A stretch of DNA of 64,000 nt from Mycolicibacterium sp. (GTDB lineage: Bacteria; Actinomycetota; Actinomycetes; Mycobacteriales; Mycobacteriaceae): NCBI GenBank assembly GCA_020637165.1, contig JACJWN010000010.1, forward strand, positions 62,001 through 126,000. Reading direction: 5' to 3'. Position 1 is the stretch's first letter; every line of letters starts with the position of its first letter. The notes under the pieces were generated by a model, which was not told the DNA's origin, ran no database searches, and saw only the letters and a list, made by a program, of their open reading frames with translations. Both the position numbers and the translations under genes were made by a program. Below, one piece after another: positions 51,892 to 60,985 of the stretch.

Positions 51892-54426
51892 TTAGACCAG
51901 AGTTCCGGCTCCGCCGGTGACGCCGGCGGTCCAGAACTCGTTCATCGGGGCGGCGTAGAGGTCGTTGTTGGTCAGGTTGGGCAGCCCGAGGGCGGAGTTG
52001 ATCATGCTCAGCAGGCTGTAGTGGTTGTAGTGGTCGGTCGCGACGAAGGCCCCGCCGCGCATGCCGCCCTCGGAGACGGCCATCGGGGAGGGGATCACCA
52101 CGGTGACGATGTGGTTGCCCTCGTTGCCGAAGCCCAGTGAGGTGTTGTTGTTGTCCTCATCGAAGGTGACCACCAGGACTGACTTGGTGGTCTTGAAGGT
52201 CTCGGAGTTCAGGACCACCGGGACCGTCTCGGCCAGGAAGTTGTCCAGGGCCGGGACGTTGTACTGGTGTCCGGGGCTGATCTGGCTGATCGCGAAACGC
52301 AGCATGCCCCAGGGGAAGTCGACCGGTCCCTCGCCGTTGTTGTCCTCGTTGGGGCCGAACCAGACGAAGTCGGGCGCGGTGGCCGGGTCGGCGAGGTCGA
52401 CCGCCATCTGTTCCAGGGGCTTGATGTGCTCCTCGACATAGGCCTGGTCGCTGGTGATCGAGCTGAACGCCAGGAATGCGACCTCGTCAGCTGCCCCGTA
52501 GTCAGCTGTCTCCTCCAGCGGATCGGCACCCGGCTGCAGGCCCTGGGCGTAGGAGCGCCAGGTCTTGCCGGCGTCGTCGATGTTGGATGCCAGGGTGGTC
52601 GGAACATCGATGCACGCCGTCGCGCAGTTGTAGGTGACGAAGGTGGAACCGCCGACGATCGCGTAGTAGTTGGGCAGGCTGCCGTGGGTGAGGCCGTAGT
52701 AGTTGTCGGCGAAGCCGTAGGCGTTGATCAGGCTGTTGATGAACGGTGCGTTGGGGCTGCCGAGGATGTCGTCGTAGCCCTTGTTCTCCATGTAGACCAT
52801 GAAGACGTGGTCGAGTTCGCCGACGGCGGAGACCGGCGGGGTCGGGTCCGGCGGTGCGGGCAGGTCGGCGCCGATGGTGAAGGAGATGTTGTCGGCGAAG
52901 GCCGAGTTGTAGGCCTGGTTGATGCCGATGTCGATCAGTGCGCGCTGGTCGAGGTCGACCACCACCTCGGCGAAGCGGGTGCCCTGGGGGAGCTCACCGG
53001 AGGTTGCGTGCTCTTTGAGCCCGGTCTGGAAGAGTCGTTCGAAGACGCCGACCGGGGCGATGGAGGTCTCGCCGAGGTAGGTCTTGTTGGCGTCGAGGAA
53101 GCTCACTTTCACCGAGGCTTGTGAGGGGTTGTAGAGCCATCCGCCCAGCCAGCCGCTGAGGTTGTAGGAGACCCCGCCGAGGTCGATCTCGGCGCCGGCG
53201 GCGCTGAGGTCCACGGTCTGGGTCAAGGTGGCGTCGCCGACGTTGCCGCCGCCGAAGAACTGGGTCCCGCCGTCGGCCGGGCCGCTGCCGGGCTTGGGGA
53301 AACTCATGAAGGAGGGCAGGTCGGGGAAGGGGAAGCTGGTGCCCAGGGGCCAGGAGTTACGCGGTGTCCCGTACTCCATCACCATCGGTGTGCCGGTCAG
53401 CGTCCAGCCAGGAATCGACACCGCGCTGTTGCCGGTCGGCGACGGGTCGCCGATCTCCGCACCGGGATTGGCCAGCAGGTTCTCGCTCTGGGTCGCCACG
53501 GCCGCCGTCAGGGAGGCCTCGGTCGGCAGGATGACATCCGAGCCGGTGACGTAGGCGATCACCCGATCGATGGCCTGGGCCGCCGCGACCAGGCCATCGC
53601 CGACGAGCTGGACGACGGCCTTCGCCGCCCCCGCCAGCTCGCTGACCACGAAGATGTTCTGGTCGACGATGGCCTGCAACTGGTCGGTGATGGCGGTAAC
53701 GACGCCCTCGACGATGGCGCTCAGGCCGGTACCGGCGGTCAGCGATGCCAGTCCGACCGGCGGGTCGGCGAGCATTTCGGCCTGGGCGACTGCGCTGGCG
53801 GCGCGCACCCGGCTGCCGGTGCCCGTGGTGCTGCTGACGCTGACCGCACTGGCCGGCAGCGCGGGAAGGACGGGGAGAACCGGCAGGACCGGCACGGGCA
53901 GGGGCTGCGGAGCCGGGTCGGCCGGGGCCGGGGAAACCGTGTCGGACACGGGCGCGACCGAAATGTTCTCCGGCACTGAGGTTTCCGTCTCGGCAAGGGT
54001 GGCCGCCGCGGGCTGGACCGGAGCCTCGGCGGGGATGGAATCGACGACCTCGACAGCGGGTGCCGGGACCTGCGGCGCGGTCACCGACCCTTGGGAGGTT
54101 TCCGGTGCCGTGACGGGCACGGTGATGTCGTCGGCGGCCGTCCGGTTACGGCCTGTGCCGCGCGAGCCCCGGGTGCTCTTCGGTGCCGTGGCGGTCGAAG
54201 CGCCATCACGCACTGACGAACTGCCGGGCGCTGCTGCGGCGGGCTTGGCGACGCGCGCACGGGTGCGGGTCGGCCCGGCGGTGCCGCGGGAGGGGCTCGA
54301 TGACGACGTCGCCGAGTCGGTGCTCGGGGAGGTCGAGGGCTCCGCATGGGCCACCGCCGTCGCACCGCCGCCGGCGAGTGCACCGGCGACCGCAACGCCC
54401 AGACAGACCTGCTTGATGGAGTTCAT
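51892..54426 (-). CDS. Secreted phosphoesterase, tandem paralogue lacking the type I phosphodiesterase domain
   Basis: This 844-residue protein begins MNSIKQVCLGVAVAGALAGG, almost identical to the downstream gene, and shares the disordered region, the segment DQLQAIVDQNIFVVSELAG, the middle galactose-binding-like region and the PF04185-type domain (VFMVYMENKGYDDILGSPNAP, HGSLPNYYA, VTFDEDNNN). The first phosphodiesterase domain is replaced by a short LADPPVGLASLTAGTGLSA link. It should be an outside phosphatase or phospholipase-like enzyme. The gene lies directly upstream of its paralogue, and both share a promoter sequence. Confidence 0.88.
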   Translation of the reverse strand: MNSIKQVCLGVAVAGALAGGGATAVAHAEPSTSPSTDSATSSSSPSRGTAGPTRTRARVAKPAAAAPGSSSVRDGASTATAPKSTRGSRGTGRNRTAADDITVPVTAPETSQGSVTAPQVPAPAVEVVDSIPAEAPVQPAAATLAETETSVPENISVAPVSDTVSPAPADPAPQPLPVPVLPVLPVLPALPASAVSVSSTTGTGSRVRAASAVAQAEMLADPPVGLASLTAGTGLSAIVEGVVTAITDQLQAIVDQNIFVVSELAGAAKAVVQLVGDGLVAAAQAIDRVIAYVTGSDVILPTEASLTAAVATQSENLLANPGAEIGDPSPTGNSAVSIPGWTLTGTPMVMEYGTPRNSWPLGTSFPFPDLPSFMSFPKPGSGPADGGTQFFGGGNVGDATLTQTVDLSAAGAEIDLGGVSYNLSGWLGGWLYNPSQASVKVSFLDANKTYLGETSIAPVGVFERLFQTGLKEHATSGELPQGTRFAEVVVDLDQRALIDIGINQAYNSAFADNISFTIGADLPAPPDPTPPVSAVGELDHVFMVYMENKGYDDILGSPNAPFINSLINAYGFADNYYGLTHGSLPNYYAIVGGSTFVTYNCATACIDVPTTLASNIDDAGKTWRSYAQGLQPGADPLEETADYGAADEVAFLAFSSITSDQAYVEEHIKPLEQMAVDLADPATAPDFVWFGPNEDNNGEGPVDFPWGMLRFAISQISPGHQYNVPALDNFLAETVPVVLNSETFKTTKSVLVVTFDEDNNNTSLGFGNEGNHIVTVVIPSPMAVSEGGMRGGAFVATDHYNHYSLLSMINSALGLPNLTNNDLYAAPMNEFWTAGVTGGAGTLV

Positions 54427-54464
54427 CGGGAATCCCCTGTTCTGGAAAGTCGAATTTGATCGGG

Positions 54465-54505
54465 AGGTTAGTGGCTTTCCAGGTTTTTCACAGGTTTTTC
54501 ATACA
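54465..54505 (-). promoter_or_regulatory. Paralogous promoter with two 11-base-spaced repeats
   Basis: TCACAGG (54488) and TCATACA (54499) on the plus strand start 11 bases apart. TAACCT at 54470-54465 on the minus strand is the likely -10. The distance from -10 to the first repeat is 18 bases, the same as at the downstream paralogue. The surrounding CGGGAGGTTAG and CTTTC blocks are also kept. Confidence 0.5.
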
Positions 54506-54620
54506 AATCCGAGTGGCGGAAACCTTTCTGTGCAGGGGGCGTCCCCGGTCGGCTCCGGAGCATCTTCCGGTAGCGCGGCTTTTGTGGTGCAATCAGCGCA
54601 GTTTGCGCGGGGAGGCGGCC

Positions 54621-57500
54621 ATGGGCGTCAGAGATTTCACGGGGCGGCTCGGTTCGTTGGGCGCTGTGTTCACAGTCGGTGTGGTCATCCTGGCGGGCGG
54701 ATCGGGTGTCGCGTGGGCCGACGAGGCCGAGTCGGCCCGGTCGACCGATACCAATTCCTCCACCTCGCCGGCGGCGGCTCGCCAGGGCGGTTCGGCCTTC
54801 GCAGAGCCCCCGCAGCGTGCCCGCGGACGCTCGGGTTCGGCATTGCGTCGGAAGGGTGTCATGACGGCTCCCGCCGCTGCGACTGGTGCGGCCATGCCGT
54901 CGGGCGCACACAGCCGGCTACGGCCGGCTTCTCCTGAGCTGCCGGCGGCGGCACTCAATGACACCCCGCATGCGGGCTCGGCCCCCGCTGCGGCCGGGTC
55001 TGTGACGACGGCCTTGCTCGGCGGTGAAATCGGACAAACCGCTGCTGGGATGTCCGCCCAACATCGTCTCCCCGCTGCGGCTGTTGCAGTCGCGGCCGAT
55101 CCGATCGGCGGTTTCTTCGCTTCAGTTTCGGCGTTCTTCAACAACCAGACACCCCGTTTGAACCCGATCCAACTTGGGCAGAGCCCCTCTGGGGTTGTCA
55201 GCGGCCACCTCAACCCCGTCGACCCCGACAGCCCTCTGCTCTCCTTCACGATCACTCAGGCACCCGCCCACGGAACAGCATTGGTCAACGGCGACGGGAG
55301 CTACAGCTACACCCCCGGCGCGCAGGCGGCCGTGACCGGGATCACCGACTCCTTCCAGGTCATGGTCAGCGACGCTCCCAGCGGATTCGCGATCCACGGT
55401 CTTGCCGGTCTGATCAACCTGCTCACCTTCGGCATGTTCGGGCGCCGCGGAGATTCGAGCACCAGCCCGGTGCCAGTGACCGTCATTGCTGTCGGGCCAC
55501 TCAATCACGCCCCCACCGGGACCGCCTCCATCACCGCCACCGACCCGATGACGGGTGTGGTGACCGGTGCGGTACGCGGAAGCGACGACGATGGTGATGC
55601 GCTCACCTACGGCGGTTCGGCGACGACAGCACACGGCGTCGTGATCGTCACCGCTGCAGGGGAGTTCACCTACAGCCCGACCTCGACGGCGCGCCACAAC
55701 GCCGCCTCGCTCACTGCCACGGCCGCCGACCGCCGGGACGACTTCGCCGTCACCGTTTCAGACGGCCGGGGCGCGGTCACGACGGTGCCGGTCAGCGTCG
55801 TGATCACCGGCGCCAACATCGCCCCGGTGGCCGGTGTGCCGGCCGTCGACGAACCGAATGTCTCCACCGGCGTCGTGACGGGCACGCTCAACGCCAGCGA
55901 TCCCGACGGTGACAGCCTGGTCTTCACCGCACCGACCGTCACCGACAAGGGCACCGTCGGCATCAATTCCAGCACCGGCGCCTTCACCTACACTCCCACG
56001 GTTGCGGCCCGACAGAACGCCGCGGCACCCGGTGCCACCGACGCCGACCGGCAGGATACTTTCGCCGTCACCATCTCTGACGGCCACGGCGGCACCACGA
56101 CCGCGGCAGTGAGGGTCCAGGTCGGCGCGGCATCCGAACCGGCCCCCGTCCTGGCGGCATTCCCTGGAGCAGAGGGGTTCGGCGCATCGGCCACCGGTGG
56201 CCGGGGTGGAACCGTCGTCTACGTCACGAACCTCGACGCCGACGGCCCCGGATCGTTGCAGTGGGCCATCGACCAACCCGGCGCCAAGTACATCCTGTTC
56301 AAGGTCAGCGGGGTGATCGACGCCCAGATCCATCTCACCAATGGCGACGTAACCATCGCCGGACAGACCTCGCCGGGCGGCATCACCCTTCGCGGCTTCG
56401 TCACCGACGAAAGTCCCTACCAGGACCAGGCCGTCCGGGCGCCGACCGATTTCGCCGAAAATTGGATCCTGCAACACATCCGGATCCGCCCCGGTTCCTC
56501 CGGCCCTAGCGACGACGGCCTGCGGCTGCGCTACACCCGCAACGCGATCGTCGACCACGTCTCCATCGGCAACGCCATCGACGAAGCGCTGGAGATCTCC
56601 TACTCCAACAACATCACCGTTCAGAACACCCTCATCGCAGAGACTCTCGGCGGGCACGCGTTCTACGGCGGCGTCCTGATGAACTACTCCAACCCCGCCT
56701 ACGGATTCGGGCTGGACAACGTCTCGTTGCACCACAACGTGTTCAACCGCATCGAGGGCAGACTGCCGGAGGGCAGTCGCGAATCGGCCGCTGCGGCAGG
56801 ATCGTTCATGAACCTGGAACTGTCCAACAACCTGTATTGGGATCCCCGTTTCTTCATCGCACTCGGCGTGGACACCGCCGTGGCAGGGGGGCAGCCGATT
56901 TACTGGAAGCTGAACGCCGTCAACAACTATTTCCGGACCGCGAACGGTTTCCAGTACGGCATGTTCGACGACCAGATCCTCAATGTTGCCCGCAATGAAC
57001 TGTATGTCAGCGGAAACAGGATGAACCTCTACCCGACGCGGGCCGACTACCAACTGTTCTACTGCTGCAACGACTATCCCTCCGAAGCCAGTCCGGATGC
57101 CACCTCCCGGCGGGCGCAGGCCCGCGTCGAACGCCACCCCTTCCCGGCCATCACCTATACGCCGACCGACCAGTTGCGCGCCCTGCTGCTGAACACCGCC
57201 GGGGCGTGGCCGCGCGATCCGATGGACATCCGCTTGATGCAGTCGGTCGCCGCCGACACCATCGCCTCGGCCCCACCCAACGTCAACCCGGCCGGTGACG
57301 CCTTGCTGGCGGCCTATCCCGGAGTGGCGCCGGTGGCGCCCGTCGACAGCGACAATGACGGCATGCCCGACAGCTGGGAGATCGCCCGCGGTCTGAATCC
57401 CCGCCTCGCCGGGCACAATGACCAGACATTGTCATCGGTCGGCTACACCGATCTCGAGGTCTATCTGTATGAGCTATCTGCGTCGCGGGTCAGCGGATGA
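54621..57500 (+). CDS. Secreted pectate-lyase-like protein with cadherin/VCBS-type repeats
   Basis: This 959-residue protein has a signal peptide (GAVFTVGVVILAGGSGVAWA), a disordered region, three beta-sandwich repeats (about 185-500; phrases such as DPDGDSLVF and FTYTPTVAARQNAA), then a pectate-lyase-type beta-helix (about 512-880: FPGAEGFGASATGGRGGTVV, GPGSLQWAID, AIVDHVSIGNAIDEALEI). It closes with a calcium-binding type segment DSDNDGMPDSWEIARGLNP. It should cleave pectin-like polysaccharides outside the cell. ATG 54621 has GGGGAGG seven bases upstream; an in-frame frame extends 55 codons further but lacks a signal peptide. Confidence 0.88.
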   Translation: MGVRDFTGRLGSLGAVFTVGVVILAGGSGVAWADEAESARSTDTNSSTSPAAARQGGSAFAEPPQRARGRSGSALRRKGVMTAPAAATGAAMPSGAHSRLRPASPELPAAALNDTPHAGSAPAAAGSVTTALLGGEIGQTAAGMSAQHRLPAAAVAVAADPIGGFFASVSAFFNNQTPRLNPIQLGQSPSGVVSGHLNPVDPDSPLLSFTITQAPAHGTALVNGDGSYSYTPGAQAAVTGITDSFQVMVSDAPSGFAIHGLAGLINLLTFGMFGRRGDSSTSPVPVTVIAVGPLNHAPTGTASITATDPMTGVVTGAVRGSDDDGDALTYGGSATTAHGVVIVTAAGEFTYSPTSTARHNAASLTATAADRRDDFAVTVSDGRGAVTTVPVSVVITGANIAPVAGVPAVDEPNVSTGVVTGTLNASDPDGDSLVFTAPTVTDKGTVGINSSTGAFTYTPTVAARQNAAAPGATDADRQDTFAVTISDGHGGTTTAAVRVQVGAASEPAPVLAAFPGAEGFGASATGGRGGTVVYVTNLDADGPGSLQWAIDQPGAKYILFKVSGVIDAQIHLTNGDVTIAGQTSPGGITLRGFVTDESPYQDQAVRAPTDFAENWILQHIRIRPGSSGPSDDGLRLRYTRNAIVDHVSIGNAIDEALEISYSNNITVQNTLIAETLGGHAFYGGVLMNYSNPAYGFGLDNVSLHHNVFNRIEGRLPEGSRESAAAAGSFMNLELSNNLYWDPRFFIALGVDTAVAGGQPIYWKLNAVNNYFRTANGFQYGMFDDQILNVARNELYVSGNRMNLYPTRADYQLFYCCNDYPSEASPDATSRRAQARVERHPFPAITYTPTDQLRALLLNTAGAWPRDPMDIRLMQSVAADTIASAPPNVNPAGDALLAAYPGVAPVAPVDSDNDGMPDSWEIARGLNPRLAGHNDQTLSSVGYTDLEVYLYELSASRVSG

Positions 57501-57554
57501 AGCCCGTGACCGGCAACACGGCGGTGCGGCGCAGCGGCGGCTAGCCTGGCTGTT

Positions 57555-58178
57555 GTGGCAACAGTCGAGGTCTTCGCCGATATCCTGTGTCCGTTCACCC
57601 ACGTCGGTCTGCACACCCTCATCGACCGGCGCGACCAGCGCGGACAGGACGTTCCGCGGCTGCGGATCCGGGCCTGGCCGCTGGAGCTGATCAACGGCAA
57701 ACCCCTCGAGGCGCACCACGTCGAGACCGAGATCGTGGCGCTGCGCGGATCGGTGCGACCCGACCTGTTCGCCGGGTTCCGTGCCGACACCTTCCCGACG
57801 ACCACCATGACGGCGTTCGCGCTGACCGCCGCCGCCGACCGCACCGGCGACCCTGCGGTGAGTGAGGCCGTCGGGATGGCGCTGCGCGACGCTCTTTTCG
57901 AGGAGGGCCTCGACATCGGCAGGCCCGAGGTGGTCGCCCCGATCGCCGAGCGCTTCGATCTTGAGCCGCTCGATCACGACGCTACCGTGGCGGCCGTGCG
58001 GGCCGACTGGGCCGAGGGCAAGCAGCGCGGCGTCATCGGCTCACCCCACTTCTTCACCGCCGCCGGCAGCTGGTTCTGTCCCGCCCTGGCCATCAGCCGC
58101 GATGACGTCGGAAACTTCATCGTCGCCTGGAAAGAGGGCAGCGAAGCCTTCGTCGACAGCGTCTTCGGAGATGGCTGA
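57555..58178 (+). CDS. DsbA-family oxidoreductase (FrnE-like)
   Basis: This 207-residue thioredoxin-superfamily protein begins VEVFADILCPFTHVGLHTLI with CPFT in place of the usual CxxC, so the resolving Cys is replaced by Thr. GVIGSPHFFTAAGSWFCPAL carries the cis-Pro. It has no signal peptide and is probably cytoplasmic, like FrnE or HCCA-isomerase-type relatives. It overlaps the next gene by eight bases in another frame. With one active-site Cys it may act as an isomerase or glutathione/mycothiol transferase-like enzyme rather than a disulfide oxidase. GTG 57555. Confidence 0.85.
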   Translation: MATVEVFADILCPFTHVGLHTLIDRRDQRGQDVPRLRIRAWPLELINGKPLEAHHVETEIVALRGSVRPDLFAGFRADTFPTTTMTAFALTAAADRTGDPAVSEAVGMALRDALFEEGLDIGRPEVVAPIAERFDLEPLDHDATVAAVRADWAEGKQRGVIGSPHFFTAAGSWFCPALAISRDDVGNFIVAWKEGSEAFVDSVFGDG

Positions 58179-59280
58179 GTCTTCCGGGATGGCCGGGTCC
58201 TCAGATCGGGCTGGGCGCACGCCCGGCCCGCAGGACGTGCGTCGCTGGCGCCGGCACCTGGCCAACGAGCGCGCCGAAGCCGCGGTCTACCGTGACCTGG
58301 CCCGCAAGCACGACGGCGAGGAGCGCGAGATCCTGGCCGCCATCGCCGCCGCCGAGGAGCGTCACGAACAGCATTGGCTGAGCCTGCTGGGTGATCTCGC
58401 CGGCCCGCCCGTGCGTGCCGATCTGGGCACCCGGATCCTGGCCTTCCTCGCCCGCCATTTCGGGTCGGTGTTCGTGCTGGCCCTGGTCCAGCGGTTCGAG
58501 GCGCGGGCCAGCTATGACCGCGACGACGACGCGACCGCCACCATGGCCGCCGACGAGCAGATCCACGAGGAGGTCATCCGGGCGCTGGCCGCGCGCGGGC
58601 GAGACCGGTTGTCGGGCAGCTTCCGGGCGGCGGTGTTCGGCGCCAACGACGGCCTGGTGAGCAACCTGGCGTTGATCCTCGGGGTGAGTGCCAGCGGTGT
58701 GTCCCACCAATCCGTGCTGGTGACCGGCCTGGCCGGGTTACTGGCCGGGGCATTGTCGATGGGGGCCGGTGAGTATGTCTCGGTCAGCTCGCAGCGCGAA
58801 TTGCTGGAGGCTTCCGCGCCGAGCCCCAACGTCGGCTCGGCCTTGACCCAACTCGACGTCAACGCCAATGAACTCGAACTCGTCTACCGGGCGAGGGGGA
58901 TGAGCGCCGAGCAGGCCAGGGCGCACGCCGCCGGGGTGCTTCGTGAGGCCGGTTCCGGACGCCACGAGATCGCCGGGTACGGCATGGAGCGCCATGAGGC
59001 GATCGGGACGGGGCTCGGGGCGGCATTCTCCAGCTTCTTGTTCTTCGCCACCGGCGCCATCATCCCGGTGTTGCCGTATCTGTTTGGACTCAGCGGAACG
59101 CCGGCGATGGTCACCGCTGCGGTGCTGGTGGGCCTGGCGCTGCTGAGCACCGGAGTGATCGTCGGGCTGCTCTCCGGGGCACCGCCGCTGCGACGGGCGC
59201 TGCGCCAGTTGCTGATCGGCTACGGCGCGGCCGCCACCACCTATCTGCTGGGCCTGGCCGTCGGCGGCGGACTCGGCTGA
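58171..59280 (+). CDS. Ferritin-like plus VIT1/CCC1 membrane iron transporter (MbfA-like)
   Basis: This 369-residue protein joins an N-terminal ferritin/rubrerythrin-like helical domain (about 20-150, with the EexH-type motifs AEERHEQHW and ADEQIHEEVI) to a five-helix VIT1/CCC1 transporter (FGANDGLVSNLALILGV, GALSMGAGEYVSVSSQREL, FLFFATGAIIPVLPYLFGL). MbfA proteins of this build export iron and protect from iron and peroxide stress. ATG 58171 starts inside the last codons of the DsbA-like gene. A short hairpin after the stop probably ends transcription. Confidence 0.88.
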   Translation: MAESSGMAGSSDRAGRTPGPQDVRRWRRHLANERAEAAVYRDLARKHDGEEREILAAIAAAEERHEQHWLSLLGDLAGPPVRADLGTRILAFLARHFGSVFVLALVQRFEARASYDRDDDATATMAADEQIHEEVIRALAARGRDRLSGSFRAAVFGANDGLVSNLALILGVSASGVSHQSVLVTGLAGLLAGALSMGAGEYVSVSSQRELLEASAPSPNVGSALTQLDVNANELELVYRARGMSAEQARAHAAGVLREAGSGRHEIAGYGMERHEAIGTGLGAAFSSFLFFATGAIIPVLPYLFGLSGTPAMVTAAVLVGLALLSTGVIVGLLSGAPPLRRALRQLLIGYGAAATTYLLGLAVGGGLG

Positions 59281-59701
59281 GCCAACGGGTGCGTCGGCCG
59301 CGCGGCGATCAGCGGCGCGGATGTAACTCCGGTGCCCGGACTTCGGGCACTCGGACGTCTCTGCCCGGGCTTCGGGAACACGCACATCGGGTACACCGCG
59401 GTGGGCCAGGCTCTTTTGTAGATCCGCAGCGCTCACCGACGGGCAGCTCGTCGAGGCTTGCTTCTCGTCCGAGCATTTTTTCGTCCTTGGACGAATGGCC
59501 CTACCTTCCGAAGCGGTATAGCCCGGGTGCGATGAGGGCGGCGCCTAGTTTTCTCGTTTTCGTAACCATGGATGAGGACTCGGAGAGATTTGACCCGAAG
59601 CAACATGCACTTGTCTCGTGGGCAGGGCTGCCGCAATGTAGGTGCTCGAGACGATGTACGGCGCACCGGTTGCACATCCGGCTGCGACCGGGCCCAGGGG
59701 G
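59281..59701. other. Intergenic region without a convincing gene
   Basis: About 420 bases between the convergent mbfA-like and DUF2892 genes. GTGCCCG and CGGGCAC at 59332-59350 form a 7 bp hairpin suited to end mbfA. Bases about 59455-59640 are clearly poorer in GC than the genes around them and contain TTTTTT. The open frames here lack coding character. A small RNA or the remains of a lost gene are possible, but I see no decisive structure. Confidence 0.5.
59332..59350 (+). terminator. Short hairpin after the MbfA-like gene
   Basis: GTGCCCG at 59332-59338 pairs with CGGGCAC at 59344-59350 across a five base loop, about 50 bases after the stop. There is no T tract immediately after it. Confidence 0.4.
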
Positions 59702-59902
59702 CTATTTCTTGAAGGTCGAAATCTTCAGCGGGAGATAGGCCGGGCACACCCCGACGAAGCTTGTCAGGATGAGCACCGCGGCGATCACGCCGAGCACGGC
59801 CGCAATCCCACCGGAGATGACGTGGGTCAGATACAACACCAGTATCAGCGCGCCGGCCAGGAGGCGCAGCGTCCGGTCGGCCGTGCCCATGTTCCTTGTC
59901 AT
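59702..59902 (-). CDS. Small two-helix membrane protein (DUF2892-like)
   Basis: This 66-residue protein has the DUF2892 pattern: NMGTADRTLRLLAGALILVL, a loop, then AAVLGVIAAVLILTSFVGVC and the ending PAYLPLKISTFKK. The family is often near rhodanese or redox genes; here it stands alone, with a transglycosylase gene upstream on the same strand 57 bases away. ATG 59902. Function is unknown. Confidence 0.88.
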   Translation of the reverse strand: MTRNMGTADRTLRLLAGALILVLYLTHVISGGIAAVLGVIAAVLILTSFVGVCPAYLPLKISTFKK

Positions 59903-59958
59903 GGCGTTCTCCTCGTCTCTGCGGCCGGTCTACTGGATTCCTTCTTACCGGGGCGGTT

Positions 59959-60891
59959 CTATTGGGGGTGGGTGGTCAGGTAACCGGCCACGGGAATGCG
60001 CGATGTCTCGTCGTAGCCGACCGGCAACAGCACATCACCCGCGGTGGTGTAGTAGTACACCTCCCAAAGGTAGTAGCCGTCGAAGGCGGCGGGATCCTCG
60101 GCGAGGATGGCCGCGTAGTCGTTGACCGCGCGGACGTACTCGTCGGCATGGTTGTAGGCGAAGATCGCACGGTCGGGGTTGGTGGCGAACCCACTGGCCG
60201 CCAGGTATCGGCCGGCGGACATGATGGCGTCGCGGGGTGAGTTGACGTCCCCGCCGCGGCCGTAGGCCGCCCAGGTCGCCGGCATGAACTGCATCGGGCC
60301 CTGGGCTCCGGCGGTGCTGGTGCCGGCGACGCTGCCGAATCGGGTCTCGATCAGGTTGATGGCCGCTAGGTAGTTCCACCCGACTCCGGTGGCCGCCTCG
60401 GTATCGCGGTAGAAACCGAGTAGATCCCCCGCCGGGGCGGGCGGGATGATGCGCCACGCGGGCAGCGTGTCGCGCACCGGGGCCAGCGCGGTCAGTTGGC
60501 GGCGGGCGTCGACGTTGCGGTCGTAGGTCGCGATCAGGGTATCGGGAATTTCGGGACGGATTACGTTGTCCCACTCCGGGTTTCGGCCGATGGCGCGGTA
60601 GGCCACCTGCTGGCGGCGAGCCGCCGAGACCCGGGCCGGCTCGGGTGTCGACGGATCCCGGAGGGCCAACTCGTCGGCGACCAGGTCCCGGCCGATCTGC
60701 GCGGGGTTGTCGGCCAGTCGCGGCTGAGCACCCTCCGACGTCGGCGGGGAACCGTCCATCTTGGTGACCGGCGACGCGGTGATCGGAGCGGCGGAAGGGT
60801 CCGCTGTGCGCTCCGGTTTCGCGCATCCCGTCGTGGCGAGCGCGATCAGAGCGACGGTCATGGCTGCGGCCGCCAGTCGAATCCCGGTCAT
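59959..60891 (-). CDS. Lipoprotein lytic transglycosylase
   Basis: This 310-residue protein has a lipobox LATTGC (lipidation near Cys23) and an SLT-type domain with catalytic Glu in AAINLIETRFGSVAG, followed by GAQGPMQFMPATWAAYGRGG, AGRYLAASGFATNPDRAIF and YAIL-type ends. It should cleave peptidoglycan while anchored to the membrane. ATG 60891 follows GGAGGTGG, a good ribosome site; the next ATG at 60909 is less likely. It is a second transglycosylase in this window, different in anchor from the one at 29063-30166. Confidence 0.9.
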   Translation of the reverse strand: MTGIRLAAAAMTVALIALATTGCAKPERTADPSAAPITASPVTKMDGSPPTSEGAQPRLADNPAQIGRDLVADELALRDPSTPEPARVSAARRQQVAYRAIGRNPEWDNVIRPEIPDTLIATYDRNVDARRQLTALAPVRDTLPAWRIIPPAPAGDLLGFYRDTEAATGVGWNYLAAINLIETRFGSVAGTSTAGAQGPMQFMPATWAAYGRGGDVNSPRDAIMSAGRYLAASGFATNPDRAIFAYNHADEYVRAVNDYAAILAEDPAAFDGYYLWEVYYYTTAGDVLLPVGYDETSRIPVAGYLTTHPQ

Positions 60892-60985
60892 GACCACCTC
60901 CATCTGCACGGTTGAGACCGAACATAGCGAAGTCTGTGCCCGAGGCGACCCGCGCCGCGCCTAGCTCGCACTAAGGTGGCGGCCG

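Noticed and set aside
55758-57416. A 552-codon open frame on the minus strand
   Set aside because: It is antisense to the pectate-lyase gene, has Val/Gly/Arg-rich shadow composition, no ribosome site and no recognisable domain.
46521-57500. Insertion sequence or prophage as carrier of the accessory region
   Set aside because: No transposase, integrase, terminal inverted repeats or tRNA-linked attachment site could be found.
59433-59747. A 104-codon minus-strand open frame in the gap
   Set aside because: It overlaps the start region of no known family, is Arg-rich without domain, and runs into the DUF2892 gene in another frame.
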